Assembly (NCBI RefSeq): GCF_965638725.1 | Contig: NC_134970.1 | Coordinates: forward strand, 4,655,001 to 4,719,000 | DNA from: Aptenodytes patagonicus | Lineage: Eukaryota > Chordata > Aves > Sphenisciformes > Spheniscidae | Reading direction: 5' to 3' | DNA: 64,000 bases | In this document: positions 26,121-37,712 of the stretch, piece after piece | How the letters are laid out: every line of letters starts with the position of its first letter | Numbering within the stretch: position 1 is the stretch's first letter | Program-made: the position numbers and the translations under genes | The notes under the pieces: model-generated | The model's input: only the letters and a program-made list of their open reading frames with translations | Told to the model about the DNA's origin: nothing | Databases searched by the model: none

Positions 26121-29100
26121 GGGGGGGGGGGAGATGCCACACAGGGCTGGCTCCACCCGGGGTTTTATTATACCCCGCAGGACAGGGGCTTCACAAAGCG
26201 TGTGATGGTGCCCTTCCTGCCTCTTTTCTTTCTCCCCCACCTCCCTCCTTCCTTTCTTTTATCACTTCCTTTTATTATGCATGCCCAGGAAGGAAGGGGG
26301 GGTGGACTTTCCTTAATAGCAGGCCTGGGGGGGGCTTCAAAGCAGCCCCGTGGAGGGCTTGTCCTAATGAGGAGCCGCGCACATCCCTTCCCAGCCCTCG
26401 CACCCCTGCCGAACAGGCTCTTCAACTTCTGCTCCACTATTTCTTCCCCTCCTCCCTCTCCCGTCCTCCCTCTGCCAGGAGGTGCGGCCAGGATCCCTCC
26501 CCGGCTGCAATCAGGCTAGATTTCCTGGGCGTGAAGAGATTTTTTTTTTTTTTTTTTTTTAAGATCTAAGCCACCGCCTGTCTCCCTGCTTCTCCTGGGC
26601 TGGTTTGTTTAATCTAAGAGTAGGTGGCAGGAGCGGGGGATTTACGGGGTTATTTGCATGGAGCGGTGTAAGCCAGCGCGGGTGGGTGGGGGAAGGCAGG
26701 AGCAGGCCCAGGGGCAGCCAGGAGCATCGCTCCGAGGGGCCAGGTTGCCTCTTTTGCAACCCAACCGTCGCTTGTGCAAGAGGTGGCTGCTGAGAACGGC
26801 CCAGCTCGTGTCCTGGAGCAGAGGGAGCCGATGGGGCTGGGGGAGGAGAGTCCGGCAGCTCACCATCCATAGGGATGGAGAGGGGAGGAGTTTTTCATCC
26901 CCCAACTCCATCGATCGAGAGGCAGATGTGGTCCCTCCACCTGCAAACCTTGCAGAGATTTATCCCTCCCAGCCTTGGGGAGCCCGGCAGTCCCCTGCCT
27001 TCGCCTCCGACTGATTCCTCCCTGCGTGGAAAGGCTTCCCTCTTAGCTGCTTCCTTCCCTCCATGGCAACACAGCTGCTCCCTCCCTCCTATACGGCTTT
27101 GATGCACGTGAGCGGGACCAGAGCTGCTTCCCGCGGTGTGCCCAGCACCATCCCGCAGGCCCGGGGTGCAGCCGGGGGCCAGGCAGGTGCCGCCAAGCCG
27201 GGGAGCATCGCGCCGAGCCGGAGCCGCTCTCGGGAAGAGGGGTGTTGGCTGGGAAGGTGCTGGGGTGGGAGAGCATCCCCTGTTTCCCACCCCAGCATCC
27301 TCCTCCTCATCCCCCTCTGCCGGAGCAGGGCATGAAGCCCTCGGTCCCCCAGGGTGGTTTCAGCTCTGGAGCCCTGGGGAGAGCTTGGAGGTGGCGGAGG
27401 GACGGGTGGGATGTGCACGTACTTTCCCCAGCACCAACAACTTTGCAGCGGCAGGCTCTGCCTCAGGGGGCCGTACCCGGTGGCATCCCCATGGCAGGGA
27501 GGGTCCTCTCAGCATCCCTGGCCGGAGCTGCCACGTGGGGCCCATGCCCGTCCCCGGCCGGGTGGAGGAGAGCGTGGCAGGGTGGGGGCCATACTGGGCC
27601 CATCTGTTTCCAGCTACGGGAGAGGGTACGGCACGGCTCGGAGGCTGCGTTTCCTCTGACAAAGATTGACTTAAAAAGAGACAAACGCGCCCCAGCCCCC
27701 GGTCAGCCGGCCGGCGTTTTTCTTTCCTAAATCTAAACCATACTTTTTTTTTTTTTTCTAAGAGACTCCTTGAAGGGCTCTGGGATGCTGTGAGTAATAT
27801 TTTCGGGGTGTTTACACGACAGCATGGTTTCTGTCTCAAAAAAAAAAAAAAATCCGAGGGTGGTTTTTGTTGTTGTTTTGCACTCGTGAGTCACTTCCAG
27901 AGGGGAGCGGGAGCTGACGCGTGTTTTTTAAAAAGCCTCGAAGGTCTGAGCGTGGCTCCTTGCACCGCACGTCTCACCCGTGCCTGCTCCAGCCGCCCCG
28001 ATGAGGCTCAGCACCCCGGCTGCCCCCCGCTGCCCAGCTTTCCCTGGTAGCGCTGTCCCGGCTGCTCTAACACCACCCAAATTGAAACCAGTTGCTCAAA
28101 ACTAAGAGGTATTAACCCTGTAGGCAGAGGCAGGGGGAGTGCCTCCGTCTTTGCTCGCAGACCAGGCGCACAACCTTGTACCTGCAGGAGAAGCCATGCT
28201 GGGTGGCTGCCGCGCTCCGGAGACGTGGGCAGGGCCCAGGGCAGGGATGCAGGGGACCGTCCCCAGAGGCAGAGGTGGCCCGGTGGGGTTGCAGCGCCCA
28301 GCCCAAAGCAACGCCGCAATTTTCTAGCCAAGCGTCCTAGGCAGCTCCAAGCCTTGCGCTTACAGGCAGTGAGACCGGGACGCTGCTCTCACGGCCCTAT
28401 TTCTGCTGGGAAACATCACGTCACCGCTCTGAGCAGGTGCCCCCCCTCTGCATGGCCATGGTCACCCAACCGAGGAGCAGAGCAGGTGCCCTGCGCTCGG
28501 GGTCACCGGTAAGCGCCGGGGCTGTGGTAGCAATCCTGTTCCCTTCCAGTCCGGAGCCCATCCTCTTGGCTCCTGGGCTGGGAGCTGGGTGTGGAACCAG
28601 CCCCATGGCTCTGGAAAAGCAGGTTTTCCCTACACCCCCGGGGAAGCATCGAGGTGGAGAGGGGAAGATGGAGCTTTTTCCTCTGTGAGATTTCCCCATG
28701 AGCGAGGAAAGCCATCCAGCCCTTTGGGATATGCACAGGGGAGGGGACAACCCAGCGTCCCTAGGAGACGTGCCGGGTGGTGCCCGTCCCTAAACCCAGC
28801 CGGGGTGGCAGGAGCAGGGTCAGGGGTGCAGCATCCCGCCCTGGGTGCAGGGGTGCCAAGGCAGGGTGGGGGGAGCAGGGCTGCGGGAGCCTGCACCACC
28901 CTTCCAGGGCCCTGGGACCCCCGTGGGGAGGCCCCCAGTGCCGTGCCACCGCTCGTCCTGTTCCAACTTGCCAGTGCCAGCAGCGTGTCTGGGATTTCAA
29001 GGACCCCAGATTAAATCTGGAGCCATTCTCCTCCTTTTGGGGAAAGGGGACGGGCTCTGGGGGAAGGGCTGGCCAAGCTGCTGCTCCCCAAATGCCTGCT

Positions 29101-30175
29101 GGGGACCCCAGGAGCTGCCTTAGCACCGGGGCACTGGCTAATTCAGCGGGGTGTCTGTGCCGTGGGCTTGGGGCAGGATCCTGCCTGGCAGCCGGTTCGT
29201 TTTGCTCCCCAGCCGGTGATGCAGGTTGCAGGTTGCATCCCCGGGAGGGATGCAGCTGCAAACCCACCCTGGGGGAAGGCAGGGAGGAGGGACAGGTGAG
29301 ATGGGGAGGTCTGAGCACCCAGAGCCTCACCCAGCCGGGGTGAGAGGAGCAGCCGCCACGTGGGGCTGGTCATTAGGGCCACGAGAGTGGGGAGTGGCAC
29401 TGGGGACCCATTACCAGAGTCCGGCCCTGCAGCCTCAGACACATTGCTCCATCCCCGTGCGTCGGTGCTGGCCTGGGCTCATTGCACCAGGGCATCGCAG
29501 CAGGGCACCGGCGGGGAGCGGCTGTGCGAGGGGACGTGCAGCAGGGACCGGCGCAGGCCAAAGGTCTGTTTGCAGAAGGGACACGGGTGCAGCAGGGGCG
29601 GTTTTGCAGATACCGGCTTTGCAGCAGCGGGAGGAAGGGTCGTGCCTGCCCGAGGTGCTCTGCATTTCTGGGGCAGAAAATCCCTGCACCCCACGGCGTG
29701 GTGCTGCCGAATGGGCTTGGGGGGGTCAAAAAAATAGAAGCGGGGGTCTCTTCTAGGCATAGCTTTTTAGCAATGCTTTTGGTTTCTCCTCTGTGGGCCC
29801 TGCCAGCCCCAGCAGTGCCCTGGGCGCGGGCTGGTCCCCGCTGCACGCCAGGAGAGGAGCAGGATGCTGGCGAGCCTCCGGGAAGGGCTGGAGTAGGGCA
29901 GAAGCTGCTCATTTCAGCTCAATTTTAATTCTAAGAGGCATTCCAAGAGGGGGGACCCTGGTCCTTGTCACCTCCTGTCCTTGCTGATACCCCACCGGTC
30001 ACCCCCATCCCCACAGAGGGGCCAGGTGGCAGCTGGGGGGGGGTCAAGCACCCTTACCTGGGCGGCAGGGGCATGGCCGCGGCCAGGCTAACCCCGCAGG
30101 AGGTTCCAGCAGCTCCGTTCGTCCCTCGCAGCCCCGTGAGTCACTTCTGCAGCCCCCAGCGCCCACCTGCCACCG
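26121..30175 (+). other. HMGA1 first-intron sequence
   Basis: GC-rich sequence between the untranslated exon and the ATG exon, with a T-run at 26541-26561 and A/T runs near 27745 and 27838. I see no coding exon here. Some open frames on both strands are compositional only. Confidence 0.5.
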
Positions 30176-30178
30176 GGG

Positions 30179-30271
30179 CGAGGGCTGGGGGGGAGCGGCA
30201 CCGGCCAGGGCAAGGGCTGGGGGGAGCGGCACCAGCCAGGGCAAGGGCTGGGGGGAGCGGCACCAGCCAGC
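30179..30271 (+). repeat. Three tandem copies of a 31-32 bp G-rich unit beside the HMGA1 start exon
   Basis: The unit resembles GCAAGGGCTGGGGGGAGCGG plus CACCAGCCAGG. Copy 1 differs slightly; copies 2 and 3 are almost identical. The array ends about 25 bp before the pyrimidine tract of the ATG exon, inside the intron. Confidence 0.9.
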
Positions 30272-30341
30272 GTGGCAAGCCACCGCTGACCGACCTTTCT
30301 CCCCCCCCCTCCCGCTCCTCCTCACCACCGCTGGAAGGACG

Positions 30342-30443
30342 ATGAGCGAATCCGGTGCCAAATCCAGCCAGCCCCTGGCCTCCAAGGGGGAGAAGGACGT
30401 GTCGGAGAAGAGGGGCCGGGGGCGGCCCAGGAAGAAGCCGCAG
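30342..30443 (+). CDS. HMGA1: HMGA1 coding exon 1 (start codon, first AT-hook)
   Basis: This encodes residues 1-34, including the first AT-hook RGRGRPRK. The donor is CAG|GTATGT at 30444. The exon probably begins at 30338, after the AG of CTGGAAG that follows a long pyrimidine tract at 30296-30330; that acceptor is a guess because no classical CAG or TAG lies closer. Confidence 0.95.
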
Positions 30444-33352
30444 GTATGTGGGGTCCCCTGGGAGGAAGGGCTGGGGCGGGGGGGGGGCACCCCACTGGGC
30501 AGCTCCACCCGCTGTGATGCCCTGGGGGGCTGGACACCCCCAGGCTCCGGGGCAGCAAGAAACGCCCCCACTCACACCCCGGCAGCATCCCCCGGGCAGG
30601 GGATGGGGATGGCCACGGTGCAGCCCCCATTACCTCCCTTTGGGCAGCACCTCTCGGGTGCTCCCCGGCAGCAAATCCCTGCTGGGGGTCTTCACAGCCC
30701 CCCCAGCCCTGCAACACCCCAGAGCTCCTCCATGCCCAGAGAAGGGCTCGGGGCCTCCCCTTGCTCCTCCCCAGGCTGCAGCTGAACCTGCCTTTGCGGA
30801 CAGGCTAATTAAAACCCCATTAGCAAAAGCTGCTCAGAGGGATAAGATGCTGCCGGTGCCTTTATAGTGCCAACCCCCCCCCCACACACACCCCCCGGGG
30901 CAGGTGGGGTTTGTGCACATCGTTTTCCCACAGAAAAGGCGATTTGACGCTTCCCCGACACTTTGCCAGGCAGCGGCACCGCCAGCGAGCCGGGGTCCGG
31001 GGCTGAGAAACCGGCGGGGACCGTCCGGCTAAGCCGAGCGATTAATGCCGGGGCGGGACAGGTCACGTACGTGCCCAGCTGAAGGACGCACAGGAGCCTC
31101 TGCCTGGCGCCTGATCGCCGATCCCAGTGCAACCAGTTCTCCCAGTGCTCCCAGTACCACGTGCAAGAGCATCCCTGCCCCAGCGGGGACTTCTGGGGAG
31201 AACGGGACTCCCAGCCCGGAGCATCCCGGGGTGCACGGCAGCACCGGGAGCCACTCCGGGCATGCATTCCCTCCCCGGGGACCCCCCCATCCACAGCAAC
31301 CCCCCTCTGCTCTCCCTCCAGCAGGAGCCCAGCGAGGCCCCGACCCCCAAGAGACCCCGCGGACGGCCGAAGGGCAGTAAAAACAAGGCCACCCCGAAAG
31401 GCAGGGTAGGTGGCTGGGGACAGAGGCTGCTCCGGCCGAGCAGTTGTGCACTGGGACGACAGGTCCATTTTGAGCTCAATTCTAGATAATTCAGGGCAGA
31501 TCTACCCCTGGGAGCAGGGGGCCTCAGTGCTGGCCCCCAGGGAAGGTGGGGGGGGGGGGAGCCGGGGACCGCATGTGTCAGCGTGTGGACACACGCGATA
31601 AACCTGTTTGCAAAACATGCGACTCACATCCTGCACCCACCTCGTGAGTCACGGGGCCGGGGCCGTCCCGGTGCTGGAAGCCGGTGGCGAGGGGGGCCGG
31701 GGGGGCCACCTGGGTACAGCAGTCCAGGAGATGCCACTGGAGTGATGAATTTGGCAGTTGTGGCTGGAGGAAGGGGAACGCCGCCCACCCCCCTCTCCCC
31801 CAGCAGCATCCCGGGGATGCGGGGACGGCCCCAGCCTGACCAAAAAACACCACCTTTTCTTTTGCTCAGAAAGCTGCAGTCACGCCAGGGAGAAAACCTC
31901 GAGGCCGACCGAAAAAATCGGTGAGTGGGCTTTTCCCTTCCTCCTCCATCCTGGCAGGGTGCTGGGCACTCTGGGGACACGGCAGCCCACCCCCCGGCTG
32001 TCCCCACAAGTGTGGGGTAGACGCTGCCGGGCTGGAGGAGAGCAGAGCGGCGAGCAAAAAGGGGACACGGAGTGGCACAGGGTGGGCTGCCGTGCCGTGC
32101 CCCAGTGCCGGCGCTGGGGGGGACTGAGCCGTCCTGGCTCCCCCACCTCCCCGCGGCCCTGGGAGCAGTGTGCGGGAGGCGGCTGGTCCTGCCTCAGTGG
32201 CACGCTGGCACACGCCTGCCCGGGCACCCGCTGCGTCACCGGCGCGGCATTCCTGCAGCCTGCGTGCGCAGCAACACACCCCCCCCGCCTCCCCGTGCAC
32301 TACAGCCACCCTCTTACTTTGTGCTTTCCCTCCTCCGTTTCATTTTTTCCCCCCTCTCCCCTTTTCCCCCCCTCGGTTTGCAGCTCCACGGGAGCTCAGG
32401 TGGCTGCCGGGCACCCACGAGCATCACCTGGACAGTTGGGAGCAGGTTTCATCTCCCTTCCCGGCATGCACATCCCGCTGTCCCCAGCCCCGGGCCGCAT
32501 CCCCATGCCCAGGAGCTGCCACCAGGCACCGGGACACAAAGAGCCACCCATGAGCATCCTCAGGCTAAGGCTGCTCTGCCCCATGTGGGGTTTTGCCCCT
32601 TTTCCCACTTAAATTCCTTGCGGAGGGTGAGGGGCTGTGACCAGCCGGGGCTGCAAACCAGGGGATCGCATCCTGGGGGGTCTCCTGCACCGGTGTCACA
32701 GCACCAGGGGCTGTTTCGGGGACCCCAGGGCGGGGAGCGGGTTCAGCAGGGTGGGACCAAGCCCGTCCCAAGCCGGCGGGGCCGTGCCGTGGACGCCGTG
32801 TCCCACTTGGCAGCCGCCGGCCACGGTGGCTTTTTTATGAATGAAGCGGGAGGAAGCGGGGGCCGGCGCTGACTCACGCTCACACTCAGCCCTGACTCAC
32901 CGCCGCGTGCGGGGCCACGATGCTCACGGCCGCCCGCCGCAGCGTGCGGGGCCGGACACGGACACCCGGGTCCTGCCACCACCGGCACCCCCCTGGTGGC
33001 AACTGGGGACACGGCAGCGGCGCTGGGGACCGCAGTCTCACACTTGCAGGGTGTGCGTGCACCCAGGGCGTGCGACTCCTCGCTGTGAGCCCACCCGGGG
33101 GGGGGGTTTACCTGGGATTTGACCTGTAACGGTTAAACCCAGAGCAAGGGCCAGTCCCCAAATCCAGGAGGGTGCTGGTGCCTCAGTTTCCCTCTTTGCA
33201 CGAGGCGTGCAATGCCCGGTCAGCCCTTCATCCAGGGACGGAGGGGGGTGTCTGCAGCCCCTGGCACCCCCCGACCACACTCCCTTGCCTCGCAGCAGCA
33301 GGACGAGGAGGAGGTGAACATTTCCCAGGAATCATCCGAGGAGGAGCAGTGA
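30342..33352 (+). CDS. HMGA1: HMGA1, high mobility group AT-hook protein (four coding exons)
   Basis: HMGA1 is a small nuclear architectural protein that binds the minor groove of AT-rich DNA and bends or opens chromatin for transcription factors. Joining 30342-30443, 31322-31405, 31870-31920 and 33296-33352 gives a 97-residue protein; human HMGA1b has 96. Three AT-hooks with the GRP core are visible at about residues 24-31 (RGRGRPRK), 45-51 (RPRGRPK) and 71-78 (KPRGRPKK). An acidic tail follows from residue 82 and ends SQESSEEEQ, the family's casein-kinase-2 type tail. The start is the ATG opening MSESGAKSSQPLASK, matching the family N-terminus. All junctions are GT-AG and phase 0, and exon sizes 102, 84 and 51 nt equal those I recall for human. 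Two acceptors are NAGNAG type, so one-residue length variants are likely. Identification is near certain. Confidence 0.97.
31322..31405 (+). CDS. HMGA1: HMGA1 coding exon 2 (second AT-hook)
   Basis: This encodes QEPSEAPTPKRPRGRPKG and on to KGR (residues 35-62). The acceptor is the tandem CTCCAGCAG|GAG. Using the first AG keeps a glutamine and matches the length of the human b isoform; using the second starts the exon at 31325 and drops that residue. The donor is AGG|GTAGGT at 31406. Confidence 0.95.
31870..31920 (+). CDS. HMGA1: HMGA1 coding exon 3 (third AT-hook)
   Basis: A 51-nt exon encoding KAAVTPGRKPRGRPKKS. It is preceded by TTTTCTTTTGCTCAG and followed by the strong donor GTGAGTGG. 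It has the same size and position as the human exon carrying the third AT-hook. Confidence 0.96.
33296..33352 (+). CDS. HMGA1: HMGA1 last coding exon (acidic tail and stop)
   Basis: This encodes QQDEEEVNISQESSEEEQ and TGA (33350-33352). The acceptor is a triple tandem, CTCGCAGCAGCAG|GAC, so the exon could start at 33296, 33299 or 33302. Human length favours one glutamine (start 33299), but the sequence alone does not decide. Confidence 0.93.
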   Translation, partial: QQDEEEVNISQESSEEEQ

Positions 33353-33664
33353 AACCTCCCGAACCGGCGCTACCTCATCGCCCGACGGTCCCGCGTCCTC
33401 GGCGGCCGGGGGAGAGGGACGGGGAGAAACCCACTGCGCCGCCCTGGCTTTTTCCTCCTCCCTCCTCTGCTCCTTCCTCACCCTCAGACAACGGCAGCAC
33501 TGGAAAATGGCCCAACCCAGGCAGCCCCCGCAGCCCCCCGCCCGGGGAGGGGGGGGGGCACCCGCCCCGGCTTCCCCCACTCCCCAGCGCTGGGTGTCGG
33601 GGCAGCCCCACTGGAAACGGGGTGCCTGGCAGAGAGCTGGGGCTGGGACCCCCCACCTTTGCTG

Positions 33665-33688
33665 CCCCCCCCCCCCCCCCCCCCCCCC
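33665..33688. repeat. 24-C homopolymer in HMGA1 3' UTR
   Basis: An uninterrupted C-run in the mRNA-sense strand about 310 bp after the stop codon. Confidence 0.9.
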
Positions 33689-34027
33689 AGTGCAGCGACC
33701 TCACCCATCCAAAGCGGGTGCTGGTTGCCCCCCCCCCCAGCACCGGGCTTTGCCCCGGGGCCTCTGCAGGGAAGAGACGGGGCGGGGGGGCTCAGCAAAG
33801 GCGAGACCCCCCCCAAATGCATTAGACCTTTGCTCTGGCCTGCTGCTACCCCGGGGCAAACCCCTCTTGTACGCCCCCCCCCGCCCCAGTCCCGGGCGAC
33901 TGCACTGTGTGTGGGAGAGCAGCTCCCGCAGTGATGTCGGGGCTCGGTGCCCGTCCCCGGGGGTGCCCGTCCCCGGGGGTGCCCGAGTGGGGCCGGCTCG
34001 GGGCAGCCCTTTCCTCATAGGTTCTGG

Positions 34028-34076
34028 TATATATATATATATATATTTTTTTTTTAGTACTTTTTTTTTTTTTTCC
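34028..34076 (+). repeat. (TA)n and T-runs in HMGA1 3' UTR
   Basis: About nine TA units, then two T-runs separated by AGTAC, just upstream of the let-7 seed match. Confidence 0.85.
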
Positions 34077-34088
34077 TTTCATTCACAA

Positions 34089-34095
34089 CTACCTC
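34089..34095 (+). promoter_or_regulatory. let-7 family seed match in HMGA1 3' UTR
   Basis: The heptamer CTACCTC pairs with let-7 positions 2-8. HMGA genes are known let-7 targets. The base opposite miRNA position 1 is T, not A, so this is a 7mer-m8 site. Function is inferred. Confidence 0.5.
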
Positions 34096-34488
34096 TGGAT
34101 ATTTAAGTTCCACTCTCTGAACTCACAGACGTGCTGCTGCTGTGCCGGCTGCCGGGGCATCGTTGGCTCGGTGTTTCGTTTTTCAGGGTGTCGCTGGGGG
34201 CCATGGGGTATTTTTTTTCCCTCCCCTTTTTTGGGCTTTTTTTAAAAATTGTTATTTTAAGGTCTAGGTTGCTCTGCTGTTCCAAGGGATAGAGGCTGGC
34301 GGGGCGGTGAGATGGGGGGACCGTGGGATGCTTCCCCCCGCCGTGCCGCCCCCCACACAACGGCTGCAGCGGGACCGGAGGTCGGTGCCGGGCAGCCCCG
34401 GCAGGAGAAAATTGGGGTTTGGTTTGGTTTTTTTTCTTCATTTGGTCCACCGTTAACGACCTTTTGGTTTCCTATTTGCAGTTACTTG

Positions 34489-34494
34489 AATAAA
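34489..34494 (+). terminator. HMGA1 poly(A) signal
   Basis: A canonical AATAAA about 1.1 kb after the stop codon, followed by T/G-rich sequence (TTTTATGGATGTTTGATG). It is the only canonical signal I noticed on this strand between the stop and the facing gene. Confidence 0.8.
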
Positions 34495-34904
34495 ACATTT
34501 TATGGATGTTTGATGCCTCTGCCCTGGACTCTGGCTGGGGTTCAGCCCCCGGGAGCGGGGTGGGAGCTGGTTTTCTCCATGCAGGGAGAGCCCGCGGGCA
34601 CGGAGCGGCCGCTCCGCACGGTACCTTCTCAGCAGGGACATCCGTGATGGTGCCAGCCATCCAGCCATCCTCCGTGGGGACGGACGGGAGCTGCCGACGG
34701 AAACAGAAACAGGCAAAACCCTGCCGCCCCCCCACCAAACTCCCGTCCTCGATGCCTTTTTATTGCCAAACCGCGTCACGACGCTGCCGAGGCAGGGACG
34801 TGTGATGCTGACACCCCCCCACCCCGCCGACGTCGGGCTGGCCCACGGGCCGGCAGCGCTTGTGCCGCTGAAAACCCTCCCTGCCCGACGCGGGAGGCTC
34901 TCGG

Positions 34905-35292
34905 CCGAATGCAGAGAAACACGTTTATTTGCTCTCACACGCGCTGCGCTGCTCCTCTGCGTCCTGCCCTCCACACCCAGCAAAGCCCCGGAGCCCGGCT
35001 GCTCCCCTGCCAGAGTGCCAGCCCTGGCCGTCCTGCTCGGTGCATTTTAAGGGGCTGTCGGGGCGGTTCAAGCAAAAAAACCGGCAAAAATAGGTGCTGA
35101 GGTGGGAGATAACCCGTTATCGTCAGTGCTCACAACGTGGGATCGCTCTCAGGCAGCGGCCGCCGGCATCTCCACCCTACCGCGGGCGCATCCTGCCCTT
35201 CCCGGCGGACTGCGAAGGCAGCAGCGCGGGTGCTGACACCGTCCTCCCTTGCCTCCTGCGGGCAGGATTCGGTCCCAGCTCTCCGGGCAGCA
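34905..35292 (-). other. SMIM29: SMIM29 3' UTR (approximate)
   Basis: Sequence after the SMIM29 stop. Complemented AATAAA signals are at 34924-34929 and 34758-34763; the first would end the transcript near 34905, the second near 34740. Confidence 0.55.
34924..34929 (-). terminator. SMIM29 poly(A) signal, proximal
   Basis: TTTATT on + is AATAAA on the gene strand, about 365 bp past the stop. A second copy at 34758-34763 is an alternative. Confidence 0.6.
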
Positions 35293-36345
<1,053 letters not shown>

Positions 36346-36532
36346 CCCTGGGGCCTGGCAGGAACCGCGGGGGACCCGTACACGCACCCCGGCCGGGAGG
36401 ATGCTCCCCGGGAGACGGGCACCCCCGGGAGGCGGCAAAGGGGTGCTCAGAGCCCGGGGAGCCCCACTCGGGGCCGGGGGCGGCCGGCGTGGGGGGGGGG
36501 TCCCCCCCGCACCGCAGAGCCGGGGTCGGGGC

Positions 36533-36555
36533 GGGGGGGGGGGGGGGGGGGGGGG
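36533..36555. repeat. 23-G homopolymer in the SMIM29 CpG island
   Basis: An uninterrupted G-run on the + strand. Shorter G-runs lie nearby at 36491-36500 and a C-run at 36649-36661. Confidence 0.9.
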
Positions 36556-37039
36556 TCCGCATGCACGACGAGGAGGACCGGGGCGGGGGGGGGGAGAGGC
36601 CAAGCGGGGCGAGTGCCGGCTGCACCCCCGCACCAGGCTCCGCACCCCCCCCCCCCCCCCCAACAGCCCCACGCGGGACGCTCCGCCCGCGCGGCGCCGC
36701 AGCCCCCTGCACCCCCCTCCCTAATTCCGGCCGCGCACCGGCCCCCCCCCGCTGCATTCCCGGCCCCCCCCCGCTGCATTCCCCTCCCTCCCCGCTGCAT
36801 CCCCCTCCCCCCCCCCCGTTCCTCCCGTGTCCCGCTGCACCCACGCCGCCCCCCCCCACCCCCCCGCGCATCCCCGCGCGCGGCCCGGCCCCGCCCCGCC
36901 CCGCCCCACCTGCGCGCGCCGCGCACCGCCCGCACCCGGAACCCGCGCAGCTCGTGATGGAGGGGCGGGGCAGAGGGGCGGGGGGGAATGGGCGGGGCTT
37001 GGGGCGGGGCGGTGGCGGCGAGGGGCCGGCAGGGGGCAG

Positions 37040-37240
37040 CAGAGACCGGGTCGGGGGGGAGGGGGGGGGGGAGGAGGGGGAGGAGAAAAGGGAAAAAGGG
37101 GGGAGGGGAGGAGAAAAAGGGGAGAAAGGGAAAGAAAAGGGCAAAGAGAAATCGGAAAATGGAAAAATGGAAAACAGGGGAAGGGAAGAAGGAGAAAAAC
37201 CGGGGAAAAAAGAGAAAAAGGAGGGAAGGGACACGGGGGG
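37040..37240. repeat. Polypurine tract
   Basis: About 200 bp of almost pure G/A on the + strand (GGGGGAGGAGAAAAGG-type sequence), directly upstream of the SMIM29 CpG island. Such tracts can form triplex DNA. Confidence 0.85.
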
Positions 37241-37384
37241 GGCACAGGGAGGGGCGGAGGGGCGAGCAGCCGGGTGGACGGACAGATGGAAGGATGGAGG
37301 GAGGGATGGGGGGACGGGGGGGTCCACGCCCGGACAGGTGGGTGCACACCTGGGGGCACCCAGGTGGGTGAAAAGAGAAGGCAG

Positions 37385-37640
37385 ACAGAAGGAGGGGTGG
37401 GCGGATGGACGGACAGACGGACGGACGGACAGAGGGAGGGGTGGGCGGATGGACGGACAGACAGACGGATGGACAGAGGGAGGGGTGGGCGGATGGACGG
37501 ACAGACGGACGGACAGAGGGAGGGGTGGGCGGATGGACGGACGGACAGACAGACGGACGGAGGGAGGGGTGGGCGGATGGACGGACAGACAGACGGACGG
37601 ACAGAGGGAGGGGTGGGCGGGTGGACGGACACACGGGTAC
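37385..37640. repeat. Minisatellite with GGGCGGATGGACGGACAGAC core
   Basis: Six units, each starting near GGGAGGGGTGGGCGGATGGA at about 37391, 37434, 37481, 37519, 37561 and 37605, spaced 38-47 bp because the internal (GGAC/AGAC)n part varies. Related GGAT/GGAC sequence lies at 37262-37310 and 37680-37712. No coding function: it is open in several frames only because of its composition. Confidence 0.92.
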
Positions 37641-37712
37641 GCACCAGGGTGGGTAGGTGCGTCCCTGCACCATTAGTTGGGTGGATGGACGGATGGACGG
37701 ACGGACAGAGGC

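Larger units (their letters stand above)
33353..34512 (+). other. HMGA1: HMGA1 3' UTR
   Basis: The untranslated tail after the HMGA1 stop. It contains a run of 24 C at 33665-33688, a doubled CCGTCCCCGGGGGTGC element near 33951-33982, a TA-repeat and T-runs at 34028-34076, a let-7 seed match at 34089-34095, and an AATAAA at 34489-34494. Cleavage is inferred near 34510. Confidence 0.8.

Noticed and set aside
37385-37640. CRISPR-like alternation of repeats and spacers
   Set aside because: The spacers are themselves (GGAC/AGAC)n and vary only in length. This is a vertebrate minisatellite.
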